Origin: DASCNA01 sp036011305
GTDB lineage: Bacteria; Verrucomicrobiota; Lentisphaeria; Victivallales; GWF2-38-69
Length of the DNA stretch: 64,000 nt
NCBI GenBank assembly: GCA_036011305.1
Contig: DASCNA010000144.1
Coordinates: forward strand, 1 to 64,000
Direction: 5' to 3'
In this document: one piece after another, positions 25,897 through 35,818 of the stretch
Layout of the letters: every line of letters begins with the position of its first letter
Numbering within the stretch: position 1 is the first letter of the stretch
Program-made: the position numbers and the translations under genes
The notes under the pieces: generated by a model
Told to the model about the DNA's origin: nothing
The model's database searches: none
What the model saw: the letters and a program-made list of their open reading frames with translations, nothing else

Positions 25897-26823
25897 ATGA
25901 CACAAGCAATAAGGCTTATCCTTATACTTATTACTGTATTATTGACATCATTCACATCACTTTTTTCAAAAGAGAATTCAGTAACTGACCATTTCAGATT
26001 ACGCAGTGATATAAGAGATGAAACGACGTTAACAAAAGATATAGGTATTTTCTTTAAAAATACTCCAAATTATTATAATCTCCCGGATAGGCCTCGTTCA
26101 AAAAATGTACTTACTCTTTATGATGTCAATGATCCTTTGGAGGCCTACAACAGAACTATGTTTGTATTCAACACTGAACTAAACCGTTGTGTCTTAAGAC
26201 CTATAAGTGAGATTTTTTCATGTGTTTTCCCTGAATATGTAAGAAAAGGTTTTGCCAGAATGGCAGATAATATTCAATTACCTAACCGTTTTCTAAATAC
26301 GATTTTACAAGGCAGAATAGAAAGAACAGGAATTGAAGTTGCAAGATTCTGTGTAAACACTACTATCGGTATTGCAGGTTTTTATGATCCTGCTCAATCA
26401 TGGATGGGTTTAGAACAGCAGTCTAATAGTTTCGGCAGGTCTTTTGAGTATTGGGGAATTGGCCCAGGCTGTTATGTTATTTTACCGATACAGGGCAGTA
26501 CAACCTTACGTGACGGACTCGGATTAATTTTAGACTGGTATTCAGATCCATTAACATGGATACCACCTGATCCGCTTGCAATGTTCAGCCCGATAAGACT
26601 TGGCATAAAAGCATTCCTGAAAGTAAATGATATGACTCTACTCATGGAAGATTATGTAAGAATTTATGATTCAAGTAAAGATCCCTATCAGACATTTAAG
26701 TTAATTTATACAATGTTTAACCATATGGAAATGATGAAAATACTTAATGATAAATCTAAATTTGATGATTATGACTATCAAGACAAGAAGCTAATCCTAT
26801 ACGATCCGGGCGGTGCCATATAA
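25897..26823 (+). CDS. mlaA: MlaA (VacJ) outer-membrane lipid-asymmetry protein
   Basis: This 308-residue exported protein removes misplaced phospholipids from the outer leaflet of the outer membrane. Family blocks visible in order: DPLEAYNRTMFVFN, the NIQLPNRFLNTILQG helix, the ARFCVNTTIGIAGFYDPA core, and the SFGRSFEYWGIGPGCYVILP donut region with STTLRDGLG. A signal peptide is present, but no lipobox cysteine as in E. coli MlaA. The alpha/beta hydrolase gene follows after 24 bases. The presence of MlaA is the best single indication of an outer membrane in this organism. Confidence 0.92.
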   Translation: MTQAIRLILILITVLLTSFTSLFSKENSVTDHFRLRSDIRDETTLTKDIGIFFKNTPNYYNLPDRPRSKNVLTLYDVNDPLEAYNRTMFVFNTELNRCVLRPISEIFSCVFPEYVRKGFARMADNIQLPNRFLNTILQGRIERTGIEVARFCVNTTIGIAGFYDPAQSWMGLEQQSNSFGRSFEYWGIGPGCYVILPIQGSTTLRDGLGLILDWYSDPLTWIPPDPLAMFSPIRLGIKAFLKVNDMTLLMEDYVRIYDSSKDPYQTFKLIYTMFNHMEMMKILNDKSKFDDYDYQDKKLILYDPGGAI

Positions 26824-26847
26824 ATTACGAATTAAGAGCTGTTAGTT

Positions 26848-28152
26848 ATGAATTATAGAAAAATAAAAATTATTAAAATAATTATACTGTTAATTGCTGT
26901 AGCTGTTTTCCAGACAAAATTGATTGCAGGTCCCTTTAATATAGCCTACTACCCTGCTCAGGATCCAATAGTAAACACTTTGAGATCTGCACTGTTTTAT
27001 CCCGGAGATAAACAATTTTCATTTTGGCATAAACAGTTTTTTATGGAGTCAAATTTTTATGATATGGGTTTTGTGTATGATATCAACATATTCAAAAACA
27101 GACCAAGTTTATCATATAAATTATGGTTACAGCCAAAGCCTGCAAACTTAATAACTTTATTACCAGGTTTAGGTACAAATTACACTGGTATTTCTCTGAC
27201 GGCCCTTGCAGAAGTATTTTATTTACAGGGCTATTCTGTTCTTGCAATAAGCAGTGTATTCAATTGGGAATTTTACGAATCAGCTTCAAGTAGTCTAACT
27301 CCAGGCTATACACCTGTAGATTCTTTGGACATATATTATGCACTTACCAAGATAATAAACCATCTTGAAAAAAAATATGCCAGCAGAATAAAAGATAATA
27401 TATTAGTAGGATATTCTCTTGGCGGATTACATACGCTATATATTGCAGATTACGAATCAAAAAACAGAGATTTATCAATTGGTTTCAAAAGATACCTGGC
27501 CCTAAATCCGCCGGTAAATATCCTCTACTCTATGAAAATGGTGGATGATTTTTATATGGTCGCAGACAATTGGACTCAACCGGAAATAACTGAGAAGATG
27601 TATAAAGGTATGCGCCTTTACAGAAAAGTACTTGATAAAGCCACCAACACTACTGCAACTCTCCCTTTTACAGTAAATGAAGCTAAATATATAATCGGAC
27701 TCTCTTTTCATCTTTCTTTAGTTGAACTAATTTCATCTATACATGAGCGACATGATTTTGGAATACTGAAATCAAAATCTTCATGGTTCTCAAGAAGTGC
27801 ACTTTATAAAGAAATAGACAGTTATACTTACTATGATTATCTTTTAACTTTCTTCAAAAAAAATTATGCTGAACAAACAGGAAAGGAAGTGTTTTTATCC
27901 GAATTTAATGAACGCTCAGGTTTAAAAGCAATTGAAAATACTTTAAAAAACAACAAAAAAATCAGAGTTATTCATACGGAAAATGATTTCTTACTTAAAG
28001 ATCAGGATAGGACGTGGCTTGATGCTACACTATGGGACAGAATTACAACTATTAATAAAGGCGGTCATTTAGGTTACATATATAATGAACAAGCTTTGGA
28101 GTTAATCAGCAATAATGTAAAATTAACTGACTCTAAAACTGATAAACTCTAA
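26848..28152 (+). CDS. Exported alpha/beta hydrolase next to mlaA
   Basis: This 434-residue protein has an N-terminal signal peptide (cut near residue 27, after LIA). The nucleophile elbow GYSLGG puts the serine at 190, and HTENDFLL then NKGGHLGY provide a plausible acid and His407. It probably acts in the periplasm as a serine esterase, lipase or transferase; pairing with mlaA suggests a lipid substrate, which is inferred. The N-terminal 90 residues have no obvious match and may be a separate small domain. Confidence 0.75.
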   Translation: MNYRKIKIIKIIILLIAVAVFQTKLIAGPFNIAYYPAQDPIVNTLRSALFYPGDKQFSFWHKQFFMESNFYDMGFVYDINIFKNRPSLSYKLWLQPKPANLITLLPGLGTNYTGISLTALAEVFYLQGYSVLAISSVFNWEFYESASSSLTPGYTPVDSLDIYYALTKIINHLEKKYASRIKDNILVGYSLGGLHTLYIADYESKNRDLSIGFKRYLALNPPVNILYSMKMVDDFYMVADNWTQPEITEKMYKGMRLYRKVLDKATNTTATLPFTVNEAKYIIGLSFHLSLVELISSIHERHDFGILKSKSSWFSRSALYKEIDSYTYYDYLLTFFKKNYAEQTGKEVFLSEFNERSGLKAIENTLKNNKKIRVIHTENDFLLKDQDRTWLDATLWDRITTINKGGHLGYIYNEQALELISNNVKLTDSKTDKL

Positions 28153-28158
28153 AATATT

Positions 28159-29574
28159 TTATCTTTCTTCAAGATATGCAAGGTCTTTTTCCCATGCCGC
28201 ATATCTAAAAACTTGGACATAAATACATACTTTATCTGAAGCTATACATTTCAAATTATCGCGTGTTTCTCCGCATGGACCATTATACATTTTTTTGGGA
28301 CATGTTTTAGCACAAATCATAAATTTACTTGAAACGCAGCAGTTATTACATTTTCCATCGCAGCCGGAAAGTATTATTTTTTTAGCCTTATTTCTATTAA
28401 TCAACTTTGTCTTATCAGACAACATTATAACGCATTTTTTAAATTTATAATTAAATTTTTCTTTAAAACTGCACTCCTCAATTTTCATGCTTCTCGATTT
28501 GGCAACATCATAATGAGCTTCTTCAAAAAGATTATCATAAATATAGTATTTATATGGATAGGGTGTCATATCAGATCTTGAAAGATAGTTGAGGTATGAA
28601 TTTTTCCACTCTTTAAAGCTTGTGAATTCATCAAAAGAGCTTTTTATTTTTAAAGCTGCAGTTTTTACGTTTGCAGCACTGTCTAAGCCGGAAATGACTA
28701 CACCGCTGTAACCAAACCATTTCAAACCGGCAATTTGAAGCTGAAACCTTCTCCATTGCGCCGCCATAAACTGTGTTAATCCGAATTTAGACTCTTTTCT
28801 CAGTATTTTCACAAAATCAGGTGATAAGAAAATTCCGGGTTGTCTGCCGGAGATAATACTCTCTACATACTCTGGTCTAAGTAATATCAATCTTGCCAGT
28901 GTGGGAACAAACAATCCCCGTTGTTCCAGATACCAACGTAATTCCTGATACTTATACATATCCCAGCCGGCCTGGGCAATTATATATTCAGCGCCATAAT
29001 TTATTTTCCGTATTAATTTCAAGTACTGTGGATAAATTGATAGAAGTGAATATTTAAAAGGATTGATAACGCTTCCAGCATTCATCAATTTATATTTCGT
29101 CCTGTTTTTATATATTTCCTCTAAAACAAATGCACTTTCAGTAAATTTAACGGAATTAAGTTTTTTAAGATTATCATCTGAATAAACTGAACCTGATACA
29201 GGAACAATATTATTAATTCCGTAATTAAGAGTTGCAGCCAATATTTCATTCATTTCAGTTTTAGTTGACTCTCTTCCTGAAAGAAAGATTAAATGCCTAT
29301 TTTTCTCATTCTTAAACAAATTAACAGCAAAATCTACAATATTATAATTTTTATCTGCTGCTCTCTTATCTGTGATAGCCAATCCAGAGTTAAAAGTTTC
29401 AATTTCATTCACAACTGACATAAAATCGCTGTATCTTGATATCACTGTATTCAAATTACAGTTTTCATTAGGAGTGTCTATTTCAAACAAAACAGTGAAT
29501 ACTCCTGTTTTCAAAGAGTTACAAAGTTTATTCTCTTTTTTTGCAAAGTTAAGTTTGAACTGATTATTATTCAT
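28159..29574 (-). CDS. MetF-like reductase fused to a MetV-like cysteine domain
   Basis: This is a 471-residue cytoplasmic protein. The N-terminal part (about 1-310) looks like the TIM barrel of methylenetetrahydrofolate reductase, with FEIDTP near residue 31 in place of the E. coli FEFFPP and the QAGWD and QFMAAQW barrel segments. The C-terminal part (about 380-471) has the cysteine clusters GCDGKCNNCC and CAKTCPKKMYNGPCG of the MTHFR_C (MetV-type) domain. In acetogens MetF and MetV are usually separate subunits. The gene is alone on the minus strand, convergent with the hydrolase (6-base gap). A role in one-carbon metabolism or methionine supply is likely, but the electron donor is unknown. 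Confidence 0.72.
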   Translation of the reverse strand: MNNNQFKLNFAKKENKLCNSLKTGVFTVLFEIDTPNENCNLNTVISRYSDFMSVVNEIETFNSGLAITDKRAADKNYNIVDFAVNLFKNEKNRHLIFLSGRESTKTEMNEILAATLNYGINNIVPVSGSVYSDDNLKKLNSVKFTESAFVLEEIYKNRTKYKLMNAGSVINPFKYSLLSIYPQYLKLIRKINYGAEYIIAQAGWDMYKYQELRWYLEQRGLFVPTLARLILLRPEYVESIISGRQPGIFLSPDFVKILRKESKFGLTQFMAAQWRRFQLQIAGLKWFGYSGVVISGLDSAANVKTAALKIKSSFDEFTSFKEWKNSYLNYLSRSDMTPYPYKYYIYDNLFEEAHYDVAKSRSMKIEECSFKEKFNYKFKKCVIMLSDKTKLINRNKAKKIILSGCDGKCNNCCVSSKFMICAKTCPKKMYNGPCGETRDNLKCIASDKVCIYVQVFRYAAWEKDLAYLEER

Positions 29575-29704
29575 AACAATATTGTATCGATTACTTTTTA
29601 ATCACTATTAGTATAATTGAAGGTTAATTTATTATATTATATCAATATAATGATTATAATATCTATTCATATTCGAATCCAAAGATTTAACGGAGATAAT
29701 TCAG

Positions 29705-31402
29705 ATGAAAAAGTATCCTGACTATAAATATCCTGACAGTATTCCTATAGATAATAGGCAATGGCCAAGCAAAAAAATTCTGAACTCGCCTGAATGGTGT
29801 TCTGTTGATCTGAGAGATGGAAATCAAGCTCTCCCTGTTCCAATGAATCCCATGCAGAAATTACGATACTTCCAAATGCTGACTGATATAGGATTCAAAC
29901 AGATTGAAGTTGCATTTCCTTCTGCATCCAAAGATGATTTTGATTTCGTGAGAGATTTAATCGTAGGAAATCATATTCCTGAAGATGTCACTATTTCTGT
30001 TTTAACACAAGCAAGAAAACATCTTATTGAGCGGACAATCGAATCACTGGTCGGAGTCAAAAAGGCTATCCTTCACTGTTATGTGGCTACTTCGGATTTA
30101 CACTCTAAAATTGTATTCAATAAATCCCGAGAAGAAATAATAAAAATGGCTGTTGAAGGAACAGAGACTACAGTTAAAACTTTAGAAAAAACCGGTTTGA
30201 GAGATAAAGTTTCATATGAGTTTTCCCCTGAAGAATTTACTGACAGTGACATCAATTTTGTTATAGAACTTTGTGAAAAAGTTAAAGAGGTATGGAAACC
30301 AAAATTTAAGGGTGATTTCATTGTCAATTTACCGGCTACAGTTGAAAGAAGGCCTCCAAATCACTATGCTGATATGATTGAATATTTCTGTTCAAATTAT
30401 AAATACAGAAATGAAACTGTTGTCAGTCTTCATGCACATAACGATCAGGGTTGCGCCGTTGCTGCATCAGAGTTGGCCCTTCTTGCAGGAGCTGACAGAG
30501 TTGAAGGTACACTTCTCGGACATGGCGAAAGAACCGGTAATTTAGATTTGATTACTTTCTCCTTAAATTTACATTCAAGAGGAATAGATACGGGCCTTAA
30601 TCTTCATAAGCTTCCAGAAATTGTCAAAGAAGTTGAAGAAATTTCAGGTATTTCTGTTCATCCTCGTCATCCTTATGCGGGAGAACTTGTCTTTACTGCT
30701 TTTTCAGGATCACATCAGGATGCTATCAGAAAAGGTATGAGTTCACTTGAAGAGGCATCCGAGATGTTTAATGTTAACTGGAAAGTTCCCTACCTGCATG
30801 TCAACCCGACGGATATAGGGAAAAAATATGAAAAACTCATCCGTATCAACAGCCAGTCAGGCAAAGGAGGAGTTGCATATATTCTAGAAAAAGAATTTGG
30901 TTTACATATACCTAAATCAATGCACCCTGAACTTGGTGAGTTAATGCAGGAAGCTACAGATACCTCCGGTAGTGAATTAAGTTCCACCAAATTGTATGAA
31001 TTGTTTAAAAATAACTTTATTTCTATAAAAGGACCTTATGAATTTATTTCATTAACTAGAAAAGGCCATACAGTAGCAAATCAGCCTCATAGCGATATCT
31101 TTGTAGATTTAAAGCTCAAAATAAACAACGAAACACATATTATTGAAGGTAAAGGCAACGGGCCTATATCAGCTGCAGCAAATGCATTAAGCACCTCTAA
31201 CCTAATAATTGATTTTACATTAAACTATTACCAGGAACAGGCATTAGGTCAGGGAGCCGATGCAACAGCTTTAGCTTATATTACACTAAAACGAACAAAA
31301 GACGGCAAATTAATTAATGGAGCCGGAGAACATAGTAATATTGACTGGGCTGCAGTAAAAGCTCTTGTTACTGCATTAAATAAAGCAGCAAGAGGACAAT
31401 AA
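29705..31402 (+). CDS. leuA: 2-isopropylmalate synthase
   Basis: This 565-residue enzyme condenses acetyl-CoA and 2-oxoisovalerate, the first step of leucine synthesis. The catalytic region CSVDLRDGNQAL contains the Arg-Asp pair, HAHNDQGCAVAASELALLAGADRVEGT holds the zinc histidines, and GHGERTGNLDL follows. A C-terminal regulatory LeuA dimer domain (about 430-560) is the site of leucine feedback. The length and N-terminus fit the longer LeuA class. A GGAGA element lies about nine bases before the ATG. In the 130-base leader an inverted repeat (ATTATATT / AATATAAT, 29631-29651) is present, but I see no T-box or leader peptide. The dac gene follows after four bases. Confidence 0.95.
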   Translation: MKKYPDYKYPDSIPIDNRQWPSKKILNSPEWCSVDLRDGNQALPVPMNPMQKLRYFQMLTDIGFKQIEVAFPSASKDDFDFVRDLIVGNHIPEDVTISVLTQARKHLIERTIESLVGVKKAILHCYVATSDLHSKIVFNKSREEIIKMAVEGTETTVKTLEKTGLRDKVSYEFSPEEFTDSDINFVIELCEKVKEVWKPKFKGDFIVNLPATVERRPPNHYADMIEYFCSNYKYRNETVVSLHAHNDQGCAVAASELALLAGADRVEGTLLGHGERTGNLDLITFSLNLHSRGIDTGLNLHKLPEIVKEVEEISGISVHPRHPYAGELVFTAFSGSHQDAIRKGMSSLEEASEMFNVNWKVPYLHVNPTDIGKKYEKLIRINSQSGKGGVAYILEKEFGLHIPKSMHPELGELMQEATDTSGSELSSTKLYELFKNNFISIKGPYEFISLTRKGHTVANQPHSDIFVDLKLKINNETHIIEGKGNGPISAAANALSTSNLIIDFTLNYYQEQALGQGADATALAYITLKRTKDGKLINGAGEHSNIDWAAVKALVTALNKAARGQ

Positions 31403-31406
31403 CAAT

Positions 31407-32510
31407 ATGAGAAAGTTTATAACTTTTTGTATTGTCTTATTAATACAATTATCGATCATTTATGGTATTTATAGATGGTACGTTTCATACGAAACTGAAA
31501 AAGAAACTGCTACAGCCATAGAAAAACAGATTGAACCCACTGTAGAAAACAATGCAAAAAAAGTTCAAAATGCAACCATTCCCAAAAAAAATCAGATTCT
31601 TCCAGAAACAAAAAAAACTCAGCTAAAAAAAGATGATAATCAAATTGCTAAAATTCCTTCTGATAAATTTTCTAAACCTTTCATTTATAAATATGCTGAT
31701 TGGGGAGATATTTCATCTTTACCACTAAGTAAATTGGCTAAAACTGGAATTTTAGTAAACATAGACACAAGAAATGTCTTATGGGCTAAAAAATGTAGAG
31801 TATCTGTTCCAATTGCCTCTATGACAAAAATGATGACAATTCTTTTAGTTATGGAGGCAATAAAAAATAAACCTGATTTTTCTATAGACACTGAAATACA
31901 GGTAACAAATGAAGCATACAGAATAGGCGGAAGTCAAGTATATTTGGATCCAAAAGAAAAATTTTCGGTTAAAGATTTACTCAAAACAGTTATTATTAAA
32001 AGTGCAAATGATTCTTCTTATTTGTTAGCTCAGTACTTAGGAGGAGGGGATATCCATTCATTTGTCAATGAAATGAATAAAAAGGCAAAACAAATCGGCA
32101 TGCCTAACGCTCACTTCAGCAATCCTGACGGATTACCTGAGAAATATTCTACCAATGATAACAAAGCTACTGCTGAAGGGTTAGTATTCTTAGCTGAAAG
32201 ACTCCTGCAATATCCATTAGTAGTTAAAGACGCTCAAACAAAACTTGCATGGCTAAGAGAAGGAACAAAAAAGAAAACAATGCTTATAAACACAAATAAA
32301 CTTGTAAGAAGCGGCTTTACAGGTATTACAGGTATGAAAACAGGATATATCAGGCGATCTGGTTTCTGCCTTACAGCAACATGCGAACGTGGAGGAAAAA
32401 GATTAGTTGCTGTAGTTACAGGCTTTAAAAGTTCTAAAGATAGAGATAAATTTGTAAAACAATTATTAAATTGGGGTTATAAGCAAAACTCATTAATTGA
32501 AAATAAATAG
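31407..32510 (+). CDS. D-alanyl-D-alanine carboxypeptidase (peptidase S11)
   Basis: This 367-residue penicillin-binding protein trims the terminal D-Ala from peptidoglycan stem peptides in the periplasm. The three active-site motifs are intact: SMTK (Ser138, Lys141), SAN (199-201) and KTG (311-313). A hydrophobic N-terminus (about 4-22) followed by a 70-residue Lys/Thr/Pro-rich linker suggests anchoring by an N-terminal helix, since the C-terminal anchor and domain of DacA are absent. It follows leuA by four bases and precedes galE by eight. Confidence 0.9.
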   Translation: MRKFITFCIVLLIQLSIIYGIYRWYVSYETEKETATAIEKQIEPTVENNAKKVQNATIPKKNQILPETKKTQLKKDDNQIAKIPSDKFSKPFIYKYADWGDISSLPLSKLAKTGILVNIDTRNVLWAKKCRVSVPIASMTKMMTILLVMEAIKNKPDFSIDTEIQVTNEAYRIGGSQVYLDPKEKFSVKDLLKTVIIKSANDSSYLLAQYLGGGDIHSFVNEMNKKAKQIGMPNAHFSNPDGLPEKYSTNDNKATAEGLVFLAERLLQYPLVVKDAQTKLAWLREGTKKKTMLINTNKLVRSGFTGITGMKTGYIRRSGFCLTATCERGGKRLVAVVTGFKSSKDRDKFVKQLLNWGYKQNSLIENK

Positions 32511-32518
32511 GTTTTAAT

Positions 32519-33487
32519 ATGAAAATTTTTGTTGCCGGCGGAGCCGGTTTTATCGGAAGTGCTACTGTGGAATATCTGCTAGACCATGGCCATGAAGTGA
32601 CTGTTTTTGATTCCTTAGTTAAAGGACATAGAGAAGCTGTCGATGAAAGAGCCGAGTTTATATTTGGTGATTTAGCAGATAGAGATAAAGTTTTATCTAT
32701 TTTCAAAAATAACAGTTTTGACGGAATAGTTCATTTTGCAGCTTTTTCTCTTGTCGGTGAATCTATGCAGAAGCCAGGTATGTATTTTTCTAATAATGAT
32801 TCAAATGGAATTAATCTTCTGGACGCTGCAGTTATAGGCAAAGTTAAATCATTTGTTTTTTCAAGTACAGCTGCTACTTACGGACTCCCTGAAGAAAGTC
32901 CGATTACAGAAACTGCACCACAAGTGCCGATTAACCCATATGGAGAATCAAAGTTATTTTTTGAAAAGATGCTTCACTGGTATAATGAAATACATGGTTT
33001 AAAATATGTAGCATTAAGATATTTTAATGCTGCAGGTGCTACAGAAAACTTTGGTGAAGATCATAATCCTGAATCACATCTTATTCCACTAATACTGCAG
33101 GTCCCTCTTGGGAAACGTGATAATATTACAATTTTCGGAGACGACTACTCCACTCCTGACGGAACATGTTTAAGAGACTATATTCATATCACAGACCTTG
33201 CCCAGGCACACATGCTTGCTCTTAATGCGCCAAGAAGCGGACATTACAATCTTGGTACAGGTAACGGTTTCAGCGTAAAAGAAATCATTGATGTTGCAAG
33301 AGAAGTAACTGACCATCCAATTCCGGCGGTTACAGTTGAACGCCGCCCAGGTGACCCTGCTAAATTAGTGGCAGACTCAAAGCTTGCTAAAAAAGAACTT
33401 GGATGGAAACCTGAATATGAAGATGTTAAGAAAATCGTTTCATCGGCATGGAAATGGTATCAGAAACATCCAAACGGATATAAATAA
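32519..33487 (+). CDS. galE: UDP-glucose 4-epimerase
   Basis: This 322-residue SDR enzyme interconverts UDP-glucose and UDP-galactose, feeding surface polysaccharide. The NAD site GGAGFIGS (7-14), the catalytic SSTAATYG region, and Tyr141/Lys145 in YGESK are visible, with ALRYFNAAGA and RDYIHITDLAQAH further on. It closes the unit leuA-dac-galE. A broken second copy of its last 60 codons lies at 35402-35595. Confidence 0.94.
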   Translation: MKIFVAGGAGFIGSATVEYLLDHGHEVTVFDSLVKGHREAVDERAEFIFGDLADRDKVLSIFKNNSFDGIVHFAAFSLVGESMQKPGMYFSNNDSNGINLLDAAVIGKVKSFVFSSTAATYGLPEESPITETAPQVPINPYGESKLFFEKMLHWYNEIHGLKYVALRYFNAAGATENFGEDHNPESHLIPLILQVPLGKRDNITIFGDDYSTPDGTCLRDYIHITDLAQAHMLALNAPRSGHYNLGTGNGFSVKEIIDVAREVTDHPIPAVTVERRPGDPAKLVADSKLAKKELGWKPEYEDVKKIVSSAWKWYQKHPNGYK

Positions 33488-33688
33488 TAAATTGAGTTAA
33501 ACCTTGCATTACTTGTTACGTACATAGCTTTATTTTTTTATTGAAATACAATAAAAAATATGGTTACATATATAACATCTATTTTTTAATAAAAGTCATT
33601 ACTAATTTTTAGCCAAATGAATATGGATTTCGTTTTTTTAGCTGCGAATAAAAAAGGGGGAAACTTATTTTATACTTAGGAGAATGCC

Positions 33689-35059
33689 ATGCGACTATAT
33701 CTGATTAACCCCTCAAATCCTCTTGTTACAATAGTAACCAAAAAGAAAAGTTTTTGGAATCTGTTTCGTGTTTGGAAACCATTAAGTCTCATGACTATTG
33801 CCGGTTTAACTCCAACAGATTGGGATGTCTCTATATTCGATGAGAATCTTTCCGTTCCAGACTATAAGACTTTACCTCGTCCGGACCTTGTTGGTATTAC
33901 TGCCTTTACATCGCAGGCTAATCGTGCTTATGAAATTTCCGCTTACTTTAGACAACACGGTGTACCCGTAGTTATGGGGGGAATACATGCTACCATGTGT
34001 AAGGATGAAGCTATAACTCGTGTAGATTCAGTAGTTGCAGGAGAAGCCGAATCTGTTTGGACACAACTGCTTGATGATTTTAAAAACAATGAATTGAAAC
34101 AAGTCTACAAAGGAGAGCATACTGATCTTAAAGGTGTGCCTTCATCCCGTCATGATATACTTCCAATTAAATATATCTTTGGTGCTATCCAGACAACACG
34201 CGGTTGTCCATTAGACTGTAATTTTTGCAGTGTTTCGGCTTTTAACGGCAGGAAATACAGGCAGCGACCTATACCTGATATTATTGAAGAATTCCGTTTG
34301 ATTCCTGAAAAACGGGTTCTTATAGTGGACGATAACCTAATCGGCACCAGAACTGAGCATATTGAACGGTCTAAAGAGCTATTTCGTGCTATGATTAAGG
34401 CCAAACTAAAAAAAAACTGGATTGGGCAAGTCACTATTAATTTTGGAGACGATGAAGAACTTCTCAAACTGGCATCTAAGTCAGGCTGTAAGGGAGTATT
34501 TATTGGTTTTGAAACGCCCACAAAAGAAGGACTTTTGGAGCTTAGAAAAAAAATTAATCTTACTAAGGGACGAGATATTCGCAAATCAGTACGACAAATA
34601 CAGAAATACGGGATTCTGGTTATGGGGTCCTTTATGATGGGGCTGGATATAGATGTATCAGGCATTGGCAAACGTATTGCAGATATAGCAATCCAGTATC
34701 AGATGGACTATATTAATGTACTGTTTTTGACACCATTCCCCGGCACAAATCTCTGGGATAAGATGAAATCGGAAGGTAGAATTTTTCTCAATAGATTTCC
34801 CGATGACTGGAAATATTATACACTTACGATTCCTGCAGCCAAGTATAAACAATTGTCTTTTGATGATATCATTTCAGAAATGGAGTCCTGTTACCTTAGA
34901 TACTACTCTTTTTTCAGGATTCTACATCGTGTATGGGATAATTTGCTTCATTGCCGCCAACCTCTTGTTGCATTTTTTGGAAATCTGGCAACTAAAAGCA
35001 ATTTACATGCAAACGATAAAATATATGAAGAAATAAAAGTATTGATCGAAAAACAATAA
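33689..35059 (+). CDS. B12-binding-type radical SAM protein
   Basis: This 456-residue protein has an N-terminal cobalamin-binding-like Rossmann region (about 1-135; LVGITAFTSQA, VVMGGIHATM, VAGEAE) and a radical SAM core. The cluster cysteines are 173, 177 and 180 in TRGCPLDCNFC. Further core motifs are FVDDN-like VDDNLIG and GFETP. It belongs to the B12-radical SAM group that includes methyltransferases and ring-forming enzymes; the His that would ligate cobalt from below is not obvious. Substrate unknown. An AGGAG site lies seven bases before the ATG. It stands alone, followed by gene relics. Confidence 0.85.
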   Translation: MRLYLINPSNPLVTIVTKKKSFWNLFRVWKPLSLMTIAGLTPTDWDVSIFDENLSVPDYKTLPRPDLVGITAFTSQANRAYEISAYFRQHGVPVVMGGIHATMCKDEAITRVDSVVAGEAESVWTQLLDDFKNNELKQVYKGEHTDLKGVPSSRHDILPIKYIFGAIQTTRGCPLDCNFCSVSAFNGRKYRQRPIPDIIEEFRLIPEKRVLIVDDNLIGTRTEHIERSKELFRAMIKAKLKKNWIGQVTINFGDDEELLKLASKSGCKGVFIGFETPTKEGLLELRKKINLTKGRDIRKSVRQIQKYGILVMGSFMMGLDIDVSGIGKRIADIAIQYQMDYINVLFLTPFPGTNLWDKMKSEGRIFLNRFPDDWKYYTLTIPAAKYKQLSFDDIISEMESCYLRYYSFFRILHRVWDNLLHCRQPLVAFFGNLATKSNLHANDKIYEEIKVLIEKQ

Positions 35060-35139
35060 AACAGATACGTTTCAAATAACAGGCTGTAAATAGCAGTTGA
35101 AATTTTATATTCATAATCCAACATATTTTTATGTTCATC

Positions 35140-35400
35140 TTATATTTCTGAATTTAAAAATAATATAAGAAAGTAAAATAATAAACATATAACCGATTGA
35201 ACTGATGAAAGCCAACCTGATAAAGTAGAAGAATAAACATCCATTGTTGAGGTAATTATACTTATAATAGAGGTTCCAAGCGAGGCAATTGAACCAATTT
35301 GTGCACTGGCTGGCTGTACTATGTTTCTCAGGAAACATTTCCATTGCATGTACAAGACAATTAGGAAAAATAAGTCTGCCGGAAAATATTGTAAGGACAG
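35140..35400 (-). pseudogene. Broken C-terminus of a Bcr/CflA-type MFS exporter
   Basis: Two adjacent minus-strand frames together read like the last third of a DHA1 exporter. GRLIFPNCLVHAMEMFPEK in one frame is continued by TASAQ / ASAQIGSIASLGTSIIS and a final membrane helix (SVICLLFYFLILFLN) in another, ending at 35140. The switch near 35325 is a frameshift, and the first two-thirds of the gene are missing. The intact MFS gene at 35819 is a relative but clearly not the source of a recent copy. This relic abuts the galE relic. Confidence 0.7.
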
Positions 35401-35401
35401 T

Positions 35402-35595
35402 GAAGTAACAGGTCATCCAATTCCATCTGTTACTGCTGAACACCGCCCAGGTGATCCGGCAAAACTGGTGGCTGATTCAAACACTTGCAAAGAAAGAACT
35501 TGGCTGGAAACCTGCATTTGAAGATGTAAAAACATCGTTCCTTCAGCATGGAAATGGTATCAGAAATATCCAAATGGATATGAGAATATATAGTT
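35402..35595 (+). pseudogene. Broken second copy of the galE 3' end
   Basis: The sequence from 35402 aligns with galE 33302-33487: EVTGHPIPSVTAEHRPGDP matches EVTDHPIPAVTVERRPGDP, then ELGWKP, AWKWYQK and PNGY are recognisable in shifting frames. An inserted base or two near 35482 and a deletion near 35532 break the frame. Nothing upstream of codon 260 is present. The following 35596-35818 holds no gene that I can see. Confidence 0.8.
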
Positions 35596-35818
35596 TGTCC
35601 AATACCTTTTAAATAGGTGATGAGTTTATTACGTTATATGCATATAAACCTGAATATTGCATCAAAAATCAACATCCTTTAACAATCATTTACTGCTCAT
35701 GCAGTCACAAAAAAGTTACGCTGTATAAAAATATACACCTTTTTTAAAACCAGGTGCACAGTAAATCATTACTAAATTATTTGCTTTCAACTACACGACC
35801 TGGATTAAACTCATCTTT

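Noticed and set aside
29575..29704. Possible leucine leader or T-box before leuA
   Set aside because: No leader peptide with Leu codons, no T-box core sequence and no terminator/antiterminator pair is visible; only an AT-rich dyad.
34150..34671. Open frame of 173 codons antisense to the radical SAM gene
   Set aside because: It mirrors codon periodicity of the real gene; Ser- and Ile-rich with no domain signature.
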